From Paenibacillus sp. 1781tsa1 (GTDB taxonomy: Bacteria; Bacillota; Bacilli; Paenibacillales; Paenibacillaceae), in the NCBI RefSeq assembly GCF_024159265.1, contig NZ_JAMYWY010000001.1, forward strand, positions 4,030,001 through 4,094,000: DNA of 64,000 nt, written 5' to 3'. Shown piece after piece: positions 27,085 to 36,599 of the stretch. Every line of letters begins with the position of its first letter. Position 1 is the stretch's first letter. The notes under the pieces were generated by a model, which worked only from the letters and a program-made list of their open reading frames with translations, did not search any database and was not told the origin of the DNA. A program made the position numbers and the translations under genes.

Positions 27085-27969
27085 ATTAACATCTCCAATT
27101 AATTATTAAAAATTAAATTGTTCAAAATTTAATTAAAGTATACCTCTTCTATATGAAACTTTCAACATAATATTGATTTGAAAGTATCTGAAATTGGGTA
27201 GGCGTTTTAATATATGAGAAAGCTACTATTCTTTTTAATGCAAGTATCCATTGATTATAGCGAATTATTGGGTATTATTAGAATTCATCTTTATTTTTTT
27301 ACAGAAGATTATACGTACTGAGATCTGAAGGGATGGATATAGCTTGTAGATCTTACGCATTCAATGTCATCATCTGCCAACATATGTCCTAATTGCGGAT
27401 AACTCTGCGGGCGAGGAGAAGTGGTTTCTCTAATTCAATGATTTGTGGTTTTATCCTTGAGTTTGTTTGCATAGTAAACAAAGGAGCCGTTGAAGATGGC
27501 TCCTATTTTTGCCCCTATACTCGAATGTATCACGAAAGTTTCTCTTTCCCATGTTCTTAATGGATACTGTGCGCTACGCTTCTCCTACTCCTCCATAATC
27601 AATGTTTTAGTAAATGCCAGATAGATATCCGAACCAACATAAGGCTACCGGGAGGAAATCATCTTTAATAATAATGTCTTATATGTATATTTATCTTATT
27701 ATCAACCAAATCTATTTGTTCGATAAAAGGCATGTTTGTTGCAAAAATAGATCATTTCTATTAATTAGTCAACCTTAGTATTCCAAAAGAATATTCATAA
27801 ATCCAACATTTTACAACTGTATTATTTACAAATAACAATCTTATATGGTATATTTAACCATGGTTGGCCAACCTAATTATGTGAGATCTACTCGATATCT
27901 TTAATTTCAAATAAAAAATTAAAACAGAATCTTACTCTATTGGTTCTAGTATATTTGGGAGGTTTGAAT
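27085..27969. other. AT-rich intergenic stretch with a plus-strand terminator
   Basis: No convincing gene. A terminator at 27482-27510 (AGGAGCC-N9-GGCTCCT then ATTTTT) points to a plus-strand transcript ending there. The preceding 200 nt hold only a broken frame (MSSSANICPNCG then stop), possibly a decayed gene or a small RNA. Confidence 0.4.
27482..27510 (+). terminator. Orphan plus-strand terminator
   Basis: AGGAGCC/GGCTCCT stem with a 9-nt loop and a following ATTTTT. No intact gene precedes it. Confidence 0.65.
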
Positions 27970-28437
27970 ATGAAAAGATTAAGAAAATTCTCTATTTCTG
28001 TTATGGCAACTGCTTGTCTATTAGCATTCGGTTCCAGCTCTGCATTCGCTAAAACAGGGTGGGCCGATTCATTTGAGACAGCAGAAGTGATGTACTCAAG
28101 TGTAAACCAGTCTTCTGGATTTAGCGCAACACAGTATTTAGATAGCATGAGCGACAACGATTTTTATGTAGTCGACAACACAAACGGTTCATCCGAAATC
28201 ACATATTCTGTTATAGCCACTCCACCAGCTAACTTCGACATTGTTATGGGTGTTATTAAAATGAATGCAAGCGGTGCGATCCTGTCCATTCAAATGGATA
28301 ACTGGAATGGACGGGGATACCCTGAGGCAATTAGTTGGAATGCTAAACCTGGTGAGAAGGTTTACTTCAGAATTATGGACAACGGTATCAACAACTATAA
28401 TGAGCCCTATACAATTCAATTCACAAAAACCAGCTAA
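27970..28437 (+). CDS. Small secreted protein
   Basis: 155 aa from an ATG 7 nt after GGGAGG. Signal peptide with positive N-region (KRLRK), hydrophobic core and probable cleavage after SSAFA near residue 26. The mature part (about 130 aa, acidic, rich in Asn, Ser and aromatic residues) resembles a bacterial pre-peptidase C-terminal-like beta sandwich. Function unknown; own terminator. Confidence 0.75.
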   Translation: MKRLRKFSISVMATACLLAFGSSSAFAKTGWADSFETAEVMYSSVNQSSGFSATQYLDSMSDNDFYVVDNTNGSSEITYSVIATPPANFDIVMGVIKMNASGAILSIQMDNWNGRGYPEAISWNAKPGEKVYFRIMDNGINNYNEPYTIQFTKTS

Positions 28438-28458
28438 ATAATATTTTAGTAGATATTC

Positions 28459-28498
28459 AATGGCTCCCCGCTATATAAATGGGTGGGCCATTTTTTTA
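28459..28498 (+). terminator. Terminator after the small secreted protein
   Basis: AATGGC...GCCATT stem followed by seven Ts. Confidence 0.85.
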
Positions 28499-29021
28499 TA
28501 CTCTGTCGACAAGGATGAGTACTGCGATAAATTCATTTTTCGTTTTCCAGAGAGAATGCCCTTTAATTTGTTGAATTGTATCTCAAGAGAATGTTTCATT
28601 GAGTCAATATTGCTTATTCAGATTGAGAAAAGCTTTATTATCTACTATTTAAATGAAGTAATAATTTAGTGATCAAATCAATTTATTCTCACTAATTGAC
28701 ATAGAAATTCCATCAAATTCTTGAAATAGCTATGCATCATATTTATCTTTTCAAAGTTTGAACGAAGATTTTTTACTCATGGTCACGAAACAAAATTCAA
28801 AAGAAAATTTTTAGGTTCGTTATTGAATCTAAAGTTATCAGAATCTTACAACATTGTGATCTCCCTCCCTTTCCGTTCACTATCTCATACCTGCGTGTTT
28901 TTTTCACTTGAGTGCGGGGAAGAAATGAAATTCACTGAAGAAATTTTCGAATAGAAAAATATTTTGTGGGCATTTTGTGGGCACTTTGATTTTTCTTTAA
29001 ATAGGTACTTGCCCACAAAAA
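28499..29021. other. Gene-free AT-rich stretch with short repeats
   Basis: No gene seen. At 28961-28982 an 11-nt unit (ATTTTGTGGGC) occurs twice in tandem, with an inverted copy of its core (GCCCACAAAA) at 29011-29020. It could be a protein-binding site or the scar of an old integrated element; nothing in the sequence decides this. Confidence 0.3.
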
Positions 29022-29052
29022 GAAAAACCCCTCACGCCATGTGGCGAAAGGG
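29022..29052 (-). terminator. Terminator after glnA
   Basis: Minus strand stem formed by CCCTTTCGCCA and TGGCGTGAGGGG with a CA loop, then TTTTT. Confidence 0.85.
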
Positions 29053-29061
29053 ATTCGGGGA

Positions 29062-30390
29062 TTAGTACAAAGTAATATATTGATCGCGTTCCCATTGGTG
29101 GACTTGTGTACGGTACATATCCCACTCAATTTCTTTCAGCTCATAGAAGTGAGCCAAGGCGTGGTCGCCGAGAGCGTCACAAATGACTTCGCTGCGGATC
29201 AATTCGTTCAGTGCTTCTTTCAGGTCAGCTGGCAAGCTTGGAATGCCTTCTTCCACACGCTCTTCTTCTGACATGATGTAAATGTTACGGTCAATTGGAG
29301 CTGGTAAGGAAAGCTCACGTTTGATTCCGTCCAGACCTGCTTTCAACAAAACAGCCAAAGCCAAGTAAGGGTTAGCAGCCGGATCCGGGTTACGAACTTC
29401 AACACGTGTACTCAGACCACGGGAAGCTGGGATACGGATCATTGGGCTACGGTTACTTGCAGACCATGCTACATAGCAAGGCGCTTCATAACCTGGTACA
29501 AGACGTTTGTATGAGTTCACAGTTGGGTTAGTAATTGCTGCAAAAGCACGTGCATGCTTCAGAGTTCCAGCCATGAAGTGACGTGCAGTTTTGCTCAGTC
29601 CCAGCTCGTCCGACTCGTCAACGAATGCGTTCTCACTGCCTTTGAACAAGGATTGGTTACAGTGCATACCGGATCCATTCATACCAAACAGTGGTTTCGG
29701 CATGAATGTAGCATGTAAACCATGCTGACGTGCAATCGTTTTGACAACGAGTTTGAACGTTTGAATCTGGTCAGCTGCTTTCAGCGCATCAGCATATTTA
29801 AAGTCGATCTCATGCTGACCTGGAGCTACCTCATGGTGGGAAGCTTCGATCTCAAAGCCCATTTCTTCAAGTGTGATAACGATGTCACGGCGACAGTTTT
29901 CACCAAGATCCGTAGGCGCCAAATCGAAATATCCACCTTGGTCATTCAGTTCGTTAGTCGGGTTTCCTTTTTCGTCTGTTTTGAACAAGAAGAACTCAGG
30001 TTCAGGACCAACGTTGAAGGAAGTGAATCCCATATCTTGGGCTTCCTTCAGGTTTCGTTTCAAGATGCCACGTGGATCTCCTGGGAACGGGTTACCATCC
30101 GGAAGATATACGTCACAGATCAGGCGTGCAACACGGTTCTCTGCTACCCATGGGAAAATAAGCCAAGAATCTAGATCTGGATAGAGGTACATGTCGGACT
30201 CTTCAATACGTACATAACCTTCAATGGAAGATCCATCGAACATCATTTTGTTATCCAGAGCCTTAGTCAACTGGCTCACAGGAATCTCAACGTTTTTGAT
30301 AGCTCCAAGCAAATCGGTAAATTGCAATCGAATGAATCGTACGTTTTCTTCTTTCGAAATGCGGAGAATGTCTTCTTTTGTATAACTCAC
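29062..30390 (-). CDS. glnA: Glutamine synthetase, type I
   Basis: 442 aa, usual for the GSI-alpha form of Firmicutes. Active-site motifs: FDGSSIEG, GPEPEFFLF, the HHEVAPGQHEID metal region, NGSGMHCNQSLF and the RIPASRG loop. No adenylylation-type Tyr segment like that of GSI-beta is apparent, so control should be by feedback and by GlnR encoded just upstream. Confidence 0.97.
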   Translation of the reverse strand: MSYTKEDILRISKEENVRFIRLQFTDLLGAIKNVEIPVSQLTKALDNKMMFDGSSIEGYVRIEESDMYLYPDLDSWLIFPWVAENRVARLICDVYLPDGNPFPGDPRGILKRNLKEAQDMGFTSFNVGPEPEFFLFKTDEKGNPTNELNDQGGYFDLAPTDLGENCRRDIVITLEEMGFEIEASHHEVAPGQHEIDFKYADALKAADQIQTFKLVVKTIARQHGLHATFMPKPLFGMNGSGMHCNQSLFKGSENAFVDESDELGLSKTARHFMAGTLKHARAFAAITNPTVNSYKRLVPGYEAPCYVAWSASNRSPMIRIPASRGLSTRVEVRNPDPAANPYLALAVLLKAGLDGIKRELSLPAPIDRNIYIMSEEERVEEGIPSLPADLKEALNELIRSEVICDALGDHALAHFYELKEIEWDMYRTQVHQWERDQYITLY

Positions 30391-30519
30391 TATAACCTCT
30401 CCCTTTCTTATCTGCGTATTTGGCTTGCCTGTTATATTTGTACATTAGAAAGTTCCACGGGTCAAGGAGTCTCACACCAAAAGTGCATGTTTTCCCCCCA
30501 CTCGCCAAGTTATGCGAAT

Positions 30520-30933
30520 TTACTTTTTATTAAAGAATCGGGAAAGCTCTCCCTGAATGAGAGATACTTGTCCAGGTCTCTTACCTGATACAAGCTGCTG
30601 TTTCAACAAGCGGTGCAACTGCGTATCGGACAGCTCTCTGCGTTTAACTTCAGTATCTGGCGTGATAACTGTAGCTTCCTCGGATTCTTTCGAAACAGGA
30701 TTCATCACTTGTTTGATCCCGGCGATGTTAACTCCTTTTTCAATCAAAGCCTTAATCTCTAGCAATCTCTCTACGTCATTAAAAGAGAATAACCGCTGAT
30801 TACCTGACGTTCTCGCAGGAACGATCAAGCTGTGCTGCTCATAATAACGAATCTGACGTGCAGAGAGATCCGTAAGTTTCATTACAATACCAATCGGGAA
30901 TAAGGCCATATTTCTGCGAATTTCATCACCCAT
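30520..30933 (-). CDS. glnR: MerR-family repressor of glutamine synthetase operon
   Basis: About 137 aa from the ATG giving MGDEIRRNMALFPIGIVMKLTDLSARQIRYYEQ. MerR-type winged helix (residues 14-70) and a C-terminal helix ending RFFNKK that is needed for feedback-inhibited glutamine synthetase to activate GlnR. Directly upstream of glnA; a GlnR box precedes it. Confidence 0.93.
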   Translation of the reverse strand: MGDEIRRNMALFPIGIVMKLTDLSARQIRYYEQHSLIVPARTSGNQRLFSFNDVERLLEIKALIEKGVNIAGIKQVMNPVSKESEEATVITPDTEVKRRELSDTQLHRLLKQQLVSGKRPGQVSLIQGELSRFFNKK

Positions 30934-30968
30934 GTTCATCAACCTTCCAGTCATCTATTCTTCACCCT

Positions 30969-31020
30969 ATTGTACATTTAGTTATTACCAAGTGTCAATG
31001 ACGTGTTAGATAAACTCACA
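30969..31020 (-). promoter_or_regulatory. glnRA promoter with GlnR box
   Basis: Minus strand -35 TTGACA (30993-30998), 18-bp spacer, -10 TACAAT (30969-30974). TGTTA-N7-TCACA at 31004-31020 fits the GlnR consensus TGTNA-N7-TNACA exactly. The box overlaps the last codons of ynbB. Confidence 0.85.
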
Positions 31021-32269
31021 ATAATTTACGATCTTTCATGGTCTGTAATGCCATCAAAACGCCATATTTGACATGAGAGTACGTTAATCCGCCCTGCATA
31101 TACCCGATATACGGCTCACGAATAGGCGCGTCGGCTGATAATTCCAGACTTCCGCCCTGAATGAACGTACCTGCCGCCATAATGACAGGATGTTCATAAC
31201 CAGGCATATCCCACGGTTCAGGAACCACATGACTATCCACCGCTGCTGCGCGCTGGATCCCCTGCACGAAGGCAATTAAGTGCTCAGCAGAGCTGAACTG
31301 AACAGCCTGGATCAGATCAGTACGAGCTTCATTCCAAGCGGGTTTGGTTACAAATCCGGATTCAGCAAACATCGCAGCAGCAAACGTACTACCTTTGATA
31401 GCTTGTCCTACAATTGTCGGCGCCATGTAAAGTCCTTGGTAGATGCCGCGTGTTGTCCCCAGCATTGCTCCAACCTCTCCCCCAATTCCAGGGGCTGTCA
31501 GGCGATAAGCTGCCAACTGTACGTACTGTTCCTTCCCACATATGTATCCACCGGTTTCCGCAATACCTCCACCAGGATTCTTAATAAGTGATCCGGCCAT
31601 CAGATCAACTCCGACTTCTGTCGGTTCACGTTCTTCTGTGAATTCACCGTAACAATTATCCACGAATACGATGACATCCTCCTTAAGCCCTTTAACACGC
31701 GTAACCATCTCAGCAATTTCAGCAACACAAAAGGATGAGCGCCAGTCATAACCACGTGAACGTTGAATCCCAATGACTTTTGTAGCCGGTGTAATGCTTT
31801 TCTCAACTGCTGCCCAGTCCACGCTGCCTTCAGCAGTTAAAGCCGTCTCACGGTAGCCGATACCAAAATCGCGTAACGAACCTGTACCATCACCGGGTTT
31901 GCCAATCACTTTATGCAATGTGTCATAAGGCTTACCCGTGATGTACAATAGTTCGTCACCTGGGCGCAACACGCCAAAGAGAGCTGTACTAATCGTATGA
32001 GTACCCGAAGCGAAATGAGGACGTACCAACGCGGCTTCTGCGCCGAACACATCAGCATATACTTCATCAAGCACTTCACGCCCACGATCGTTATATGCAT
32101 AACCTGTTGATCCTGCAAAGTGAAAATCACTTACTTTTCGCTGTTGGAAAGCATTAATCACCTTCCATTGATTGTGATCTGTGATCCGATCAATCTGTTG
32201 AAGTTGTCCTTCAATCTGACGCTCAACTTGATGTTGAAGTTCAGATATTTCTGAATCAAAGCTTACCAT
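31016..32269 (-). CDS. ynbB: PLP-dependent YnbB-like protein
   Basis: 417 aa. Fold-type I PLP enzyme of the 'methionine gamma-lyase / aluminium resistance' family: GSTGYAYNDRGRE, ASGTHT, FVDNCYGEF and the PLP lysine in GSLIKNPGGG. Its place between hflX and glnR is conserved in Bacillus. Physiological substrate unknown. Confidence 0.88.
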   Translation of the reverse strand: MVSFDSEISELQHQVERQIEGQLQQIDRITDHNQWKVINAFQQRKVSDFHFAGSTGYAYNDRGREVLDEVYADVFGAEAALVRPHFASGTHTISTALFGVLRPGDELLYITGKPYDTLHKVIGKPGDGTGSLRDFGIGYRETALTAEGSVDWAAVEKSITPATKVIGIQRSRGYDWRSSFCVAEIAEMVTRVKGLKEDVIVFVDNCYGEFTEEREPTEVGVDLMAGSLIKNPGGGIAETGGYICGKEQYVQLAAYRLTAPGIGGEVGAMLGTTRGIYQGLYMAPTIVGQAIKGSTFAAAMFAESGFVTKPAWNEARTDLIQAVQFSSAEHLIAFVQGIQRAAAVDSHVVPEPWDMPGYEHPVIMAAGTFIQGGSLELSADAPIREPYIGYMQGGLTYSHVKYGVLMALQTMKDRKLL

Positions 32270-32352
32270 CTTACTTCATTCCCCTTCATAGCACGAATCT
32301 GACGTTGAATAGCCATTATCGTGTAACTTATCACATCAATATGTCATGAGTA

Positions 32353-33639
32353 TTACGATTCAATAAAATTTTCGAGCATATAACCAAATTTCTCATATTC
32401 ACCTTTTTGCAATTCCACTTCATAAATAACATCATTCTCTTCAAAGCTGGTATCCACTACATCACCAATTTTGTAGAGTACCGACGTAAGATCACCACGT
32501 TCTGCCGGAATACGGAAGCGTTTCGTGTCACCAGTAAGCTCGGTCTGAATTAATTCACGGATTTTAAGCAGATCTTCTGAGTCTAATGCGCTTACTTTAA
32601 TATGATCTTTATCCAGTGGAAGCATCTCAAGCTGCTCTGGTGTGCACGCATCTTTTTTGTTATACAGGACTAACTGCGGTTTATCCCCTGCACCAAGTTC
32701 TTGCAGAATCGTGTTAACCGTCCGCATCTGATCTTCACGCATAGCTGATGAGGCGTCCACAACATGCAGGATGAGATCGGCTTCATTTACTTCCTCCAGC
32801 GTTGCCCGGAAAGCTGCAATCAGATCATGCGGGAGATTTTGAATAAATCCAACCGTGTCAGTAAGTACGATTTCTTTACCACTTGGAAGTTCCATCGTGC
32901 GTGAAGTTGGGTCCAAGGTAGCAAATAGCTGATCTTGAATATACACATCTGCCGCAGTCAACTGCTTGAGCAAGGTTGATTTGCCAGCGTTGGTGTAACC
33001 AACAAGGGCCACCTGAACAATACCTGTCTTCTTCCGGCGTTCACGATGCAACTTACGATGACGAGTCAATTCTTCCAGATGACGCTTCAGATCATCAATG
33101 CGCCCACGGATGTGACGACGGTCTGTCTCCAGCTTACTTTCACCCGGGCCTCTTGTTCCGATTCCGCCACCGAGTCTGGACAGATTCTTGCCATGACCCG
33201 ACAACCGTGGCAACAAGTAGCTATGTTGAGCCAATTCCACTTGAATGATACCTTCTCTAGTGTTGGCACGCTGTGCAAAAATGTCCAAAATTAATTGGGT
33301 ACGATCAATAATTTTAAGATCCAGAGTTTCTTCCAGATTACGAACCTGTGCGCCTGACAATTCCTGATCAAAAATAGCTGTAGTTGCTCCCAGTTCCTCT
33401 GCAATTGCACGAAGTTCTTCTACCTTACCTTTACCAATGAACCATTTGGTATCCCGTTTTTCCCTGTTCTGAGAAAGCACACTCAGCACTTCCACTCCAG
33501 CTGTCTCGGCAAGCTTCACCAATTCCTCTAAAGAATACTCAGGATTGATACCTGTACGTTTTACATCATCCGTAACAAGACTCACCAAGACGGCGCGATC
33601 TTTTTTGACCATATCTGTATCATGCGTGCCATTTGTCAT
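32353..33639 (-). CDS. hflX: Ribosome-associated GTPase HflX
   Basis: About 428 aa from the ATG giving MTNGTHDTD (10 nt after GGGAG). N-terminal HflX domain with GTRGPGESKLETDRR, then the G domain: G1 GYTNAGKST, G3 DTVGFIQNLP, G4 NKKD. It splits stalled ribosomes after stress. In the normal gene order spoVK lies immediately upstream; here that gene is truncated. Confidence 0.93.
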   Translation of the reverse strand: MTNGTHDTDMVKKDRAVLVSLVTDDVKRTGINPEYSLEELVKLAETAGVEVLSVLSQNREKRDTKWFIGKGKVEELRAIAEELGATTAIFDQELSGAQVRNLEETLDLKIIDRTQLILDIFAQRANTREGIIQVELAQHSYLLPRLSGHGKNLSRLGGGIGTRGPGESKLETDRRHIRGRIDDLKRHLEELTRHRKLHRERRKKTGIVQVALVGYTNAGKSTLLKQLTAADVYIQDQLFATLDPTSRTMELPSGKEIVLTDTVGFIQNLPHDLIAAFRATLEEVNEADLILHVVDASSAMREDQMRTVNTILQELGAGDKPQLVLYNKKDACTPEQLEMLPLDKDHIKVSALDSEDLLKIRELIQTELTGDTKRFRIPAERGDLTSVLYKIGDVVDTSFEENDVIYEVELQKGEYEKFGYMLENFIES

Positions 33640-33758
33640 GTATATGTTCACTCCCTCTAAGTACTAATCCGTTAATATTCATTACCACAAATATGCCATG
33701 GCATGCCTTAAGCCGAACCGGTTGGCCCGGCCGGCTAGTGTAAAAACTATATTATCGC

Positions 33759-34163
33759 TTACTTTCGCTCAAAGTTCAAATCCTCTGTACGGATTGTCAT
33801 CAGCTCCAGTTTCCCTGGACTGCCTTCCGTGTATTGTTCCAACAAACGAACCGCCTGATGCCTGATCGAACGCTCAATGGCATTACGAACGTATCTGGCG
33901 TTACTGAACGCATGCAGCGAATCATTTTTTTCCTGAAGCAAATGCTGCTTTAGTTTGAGTATGGTCTGAGGCATTAGAATATAATCACGTTCTTTGGCCA
34001 TAATCTCAGAGATTTGAATCAACTGATCAATGCTGTAGTCTGGAAACTCCACTTGAATAGGAAAGCGGGAAGGTAATCCGGGATTCGTCTGAAGAAAAAA
34101 ATCAATCTCTTCCGAGTAACCGGCAAGAATCAGTATAAACTGATTTTTGTTATCTTCCATGGA
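33759..34163 (-). pseudogene. spoVK: spoVK 3' fragment, cut by prophage insertion
   Basis: From KSMEDNKNQ to the stop this frame is the C-terminal part of the sporulation AAA+ ATPase SpoVK (FILILAGYSEEIDFFLQ, GLPSRFP sensor/arginine region, FSNARYVRNAIERSIRHQ). The Walker A and B half is absent; the residues before KSMED (LVTLSIT) are phage-derived and do not match the expected DTLV. The 5' half should lie at the other prophage end, beyond the window. Unless the prophage excises, this copy cannot make an active protein. Confidence 0.9.
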
Positions 34164-35805
34164 CTTGGTGATTGATAGAGTTACTAGATGAATTAATAGA
34201 TTCAATCTCCTTAAAAGTGCTGAATTTATATACTATCTCCAGCCTTTTATTATCATTTAATATCACCTTTTCGATGAATAGCTTCATTATCCTTCTTTTA
34301 TCTTCTATAGACAGACTATCCTTAACTATTTTCCTGTATTTATTTAGCATTGAAACTGCTACCTGTATATTATCGTCATCGCTCTGACTTATTTTAAGGT
34401 TATCATTTATTGCACCAAGTTCTTTATTTAGTTCATCAATCTCATTCTCTACTGGTTCCAATTTAATAGAGAGTTCATCTTTAGATTTAATTATTCCATC
34501 AGCATAAAGATCAATATATCTAGCCTTAGAAGACTCTTTTTCTTTGATCAATTTTATAATCTCATCTCTATTTCTTTCCATGTCTCTGACTTTTGATACA
34601 TCTGAAATTCTCTCAAGCATCTTATCGATCAGAGTTTTAGGATTATCAATCAGCTTCACTACTTCGCTCCAAATGAGAGAGTCTACCATATCAACTCGCC
34701 AATTTTCTCCTAAACAAAGTTTATTGGATTCTCCGGTTTCAACACTATACGATTTTTTTGTCTTTCTTGTGCAACTATAGTATTTAAGCAATCCATTTTG
34801 CGTCCTAGTGGTAATACCAGACGAAGCAGCAGCTCCACATCTTCCACATCTGGCAATCCCCTTTAGTAGGTAATCTTCCGAGGGGCGACCACCATTTTTT
34901 ATATTTCCATCTAAACACTTCTGCAAGCGACCAAATGTAACCTCGTCAACGTAGGCTGGAATCGTGATTTTCTGCCATTGGTCCCTTGGTTTAGGTACTT
35001 GTTTTTTCTTACCATTGATTCGCACTACCTCAGTTTTTCCATAATAGTATGTACCCATATAAGACTCATTTCTAAGTATTCGACTGATGGTTGCTTGATA
35101 CCACTTGTCTCCCTTTGGTGCAGGATACTTCTTTTTAGCTAAGTATGCGGCAACCTCTGAGCCAGTTGAACCTTCTAGTATCATATTAACCATTGTCAAA
35201 TATCTCTCTTTTTCATACTCATTTTCAACAAGAGTATTCAGATCTTTATCATAAGTATAACCATAGATACGATTCATTCCGGGTATCTTGTTGTTAAAAA
35301 CCATCGTCCTTCTGCCACGTTTCGTATTTGCAAGAATCTTTGCCTTGTTGTACTGAGCAATGGAGCCTTGGATATTGTAATTTAACATTGACTCGGCATT
35401 TCCCTTTTGCAAATCGAATTCCACAAAGTGCAAATCACAGCCAAGTTCCCAAATTTGATGGGTAATTTGTTGTTGTAGGTGGAGATGTCTACTCAATCTA
35501 TCTGGGTGTAGAAAGATGACTTTTGTTCCCAGTCCTTTCTGTAATAAGAAAAGTATGTAATTCAGCATTGGACGATTAGGATTGTCACCAGATTCTGCCT
35601 CTTCCCGTAGAACAATAATCTCATCTTCGCTAATATCAAACTTATCTTTTGCATCTTTCACGCATATATCGATCTGAGATTCAAGCGAATAGTTATCAAT
35701 TTGAATGTCAGATGATACACGAGTATAAACAATAGCCCTGATCTTACCGATCAAGGCTGTAATTTGAGTTGCATTTAGCTTTTGCATATCTTTTAGAACA
35801 ATCAT
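34150..35805 (-). CDS. Large serine recombinase (SprA-like phage integrase)
   Basis: 551 aa. Resolvase catalytic domain with the nucleophile serine in YTRVSSDIQ (about residue 31) and the HPDRLSRHLH arginine region; a 'recombinase' DNA-binding domain (IYGYTYD...YPAPKGDKWYQATISRILRNESYMG); a zinc ribbon (CGRCGAAASSG...YYSC) and a coiled-coil segment (MERNRDEIIKLIKEKE...). It catalyses attP x attB integration. The last four or so codons (VHGR and the stop) are read from host spoVK DNA, so its C-terminus must change on excision. ATG after AAAGGGG. Confidence 0.93.
   Translation of the reverse strand: MIVLKDMQKLNATQITALIGKIRAIVYTRVSSDIQIDNYSLESQIDICVKDAKDKFDISEDEIIVLREEAESGDNPNRPMLNYILFLLQKGLGTKVIFLHPDRLSRHLHLQQQITHQIWELGCDLHFVEFDLQKGNAESMLNYNIQGSIAQYNKAKILANTKRGRRTMVFNNKIPGMNRIYGYTYDKDLNTLVENEYEKERYLTMVNMILEGSTGSEVAAYLAKKKYPAPKGDKWYQATISRILRNESYMGTYYYGKTEVVRINGKKKQVPKPRDQWQKITIPAYVDEVTFGRLQKCLDGNIKNGGRPSEDYLLKGIARCGRCGAAASSGITTRTQNGLLKYYSCTRKTKKSYSVETGESNKLCLGENWRVDMVDSLIWSEVVKLIDNPKTLIDKMLERISDVSKVRDMERNRDEIIKLIKEKESSKARYIDLYADGIIKSKDELSIKLEPVENEIDELNKELGAINDNLKISQSDDDNIQVAVSMLNKYRKIVKDSLSIEDKRRIMKLFIEKVILNDNKRLEIVYKFSTFKEIESINSSSNSINHQVHGR
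34153..34170. other. Prophage attachment site (host/phage junction)
   Basis: SpoVK homology stops within ACCAAGTCCATGG on the minus strand. The crossover core should be a few bases inside this interval; its exact length needs the other junction. Confidence 0.75.
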
Positions 35806-35841
35806 TTTAATCCCCTTTCTGTATTTTCATTCATAAAACCT

Positions 35842-35850
35842 ATTATAGCA
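35842..35850 (-). promoter_or_regulatory. Extended -10 promoter of the recombinase gene
   Basis: TGCTATAAT on the minus strand, 37 nt before the start codon; no good -35 is visible. It suggests the recombinase can be transcribed independently of the genes upstream. Confidence 0.5.
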
Positions 35851-35853
35851 TAA

Positions 35854-36015
35854 TTAACTCTCATCAAGGTTAACGTCTGAATATTTATTGACGATATGTT
35901 CAATCCAATCAGAAAATTTGTCTTCGAGTTCTTTTTTATCAAAACTGTGTTCATCTGAATATTTGTTTGTAATTGTGTATTCCGACATTCGTTTCAATTT
36001 TAAATTCTCATTCAT
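35854..36015 (-). CDS. Small phage protein
   Basis: 53 aa (NENLKLKRMSEYTITNKYS...). Its ATG overlaps the TGA of the RecU-like gene (ATGA), and it ends just at the recombinase promoter. Charged and helical, no known motif. It might be an excision accessory (SprB-like) because of its place beside the recombinase, but that is only position-based inference. Confidence 0.6.
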   Translation of the reverse strand: MNENLKLKRMSEYTITNKYSDEHSFDKKELEDKFSDWIEHIVNKYSDVNLDES

Positions 36016-36599
36016 TCCTTATTCGCATCCTTTTTTCCATATGTATTGATTGCTTCTTTGATGAAGTCTTTTAAATGGTAGTGCCATCTTGTTCTAGGTT
36101 TAAAACCTCTAATCTCAATTCCTATTTCTTCGCAAATGGCTAGTGAAATACTACTTTTATTTACTTTGCTTCTATATGTATGCTCCTTGATTTGATTCTG
36201 GGCTATGTTTTGATACTTTAAAAATTCTTCTATATGTATAAAGTACGCCTTGTTTTCTGGCTCACGAAAATTCATAATGAATCCTGATATTACACCTTCG
36301 TATGTATTTGCTTCTGACAGCTTATCGATCTGATGTTGCTTGATTACACTTTCCTGAAAACTAATCGATTTATCCTTTGTTGATTTAAGTTCTAATGTGA
36401 ATAAATGATTCTTTGCAAACACCATACAGTCATAGTCATTTTTCGTTACTCTAACTCGCGAACGAAGATCAACGGGGATGTGAGTGTCTTTTAAACGTAC
36501 AAAGAATATCTTCTCTACACTTTGAGCTGCTGACTTCTGAAAATCCTCTTCAAAAACTTTACCTAGATTTGTAGCCAATAAATCATTCCTCTCCAGCAA
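36012..36599 (-). CDS. RecU-like Holliday junction resolvase
   Basis: 195 aa. The PD-(D/E)XK-type core is visible: acidic residue in NDYDCMVF, then HLFTLELKSTKDKSISFQ (E-x-K), then KQHQIDKLSEA and SGFIMNFRE, in the order found in RecU (also called PrfA). It should cleave recombination intermediates during phage replication. Its start overlaps the upstream gene by 17 nt. Confidence 0.7.
   Translation of the reverse strand: MLERNDLLATNLGKVFEEDFQKSAAQSVEKIFFVRLKDTHIPVDLRSRVRVTKNDYDCMVFAKNHLFTLELKSTKDKSISFQESVIKQHQIDKLSEANTYEGVISGFIMNFREPENKAYFIHIEEFLKYQNIAQNQIKEHTYRSKVNKSSISLAICEEIGIEIRGFKPRTRWHYHLKDFIKEAINTYGKKDANKE

Noticed and set aside
28932..29129. Minus-strand frame with KNQSAHKMPTKYF, recalling a phage integrase tail
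   Set aside because: It runs through the glnA terminator and the glnA 3' end in another frame; no integrase motif is present.
33700..33745. GC-rich inverted repeat (AGCCGGCCGG/CCGGTTCGGCT) after the spoVK fragment, as terminator
   Set aside because: A stem can form, but no T-run follows on either strand, so termination is not supported.
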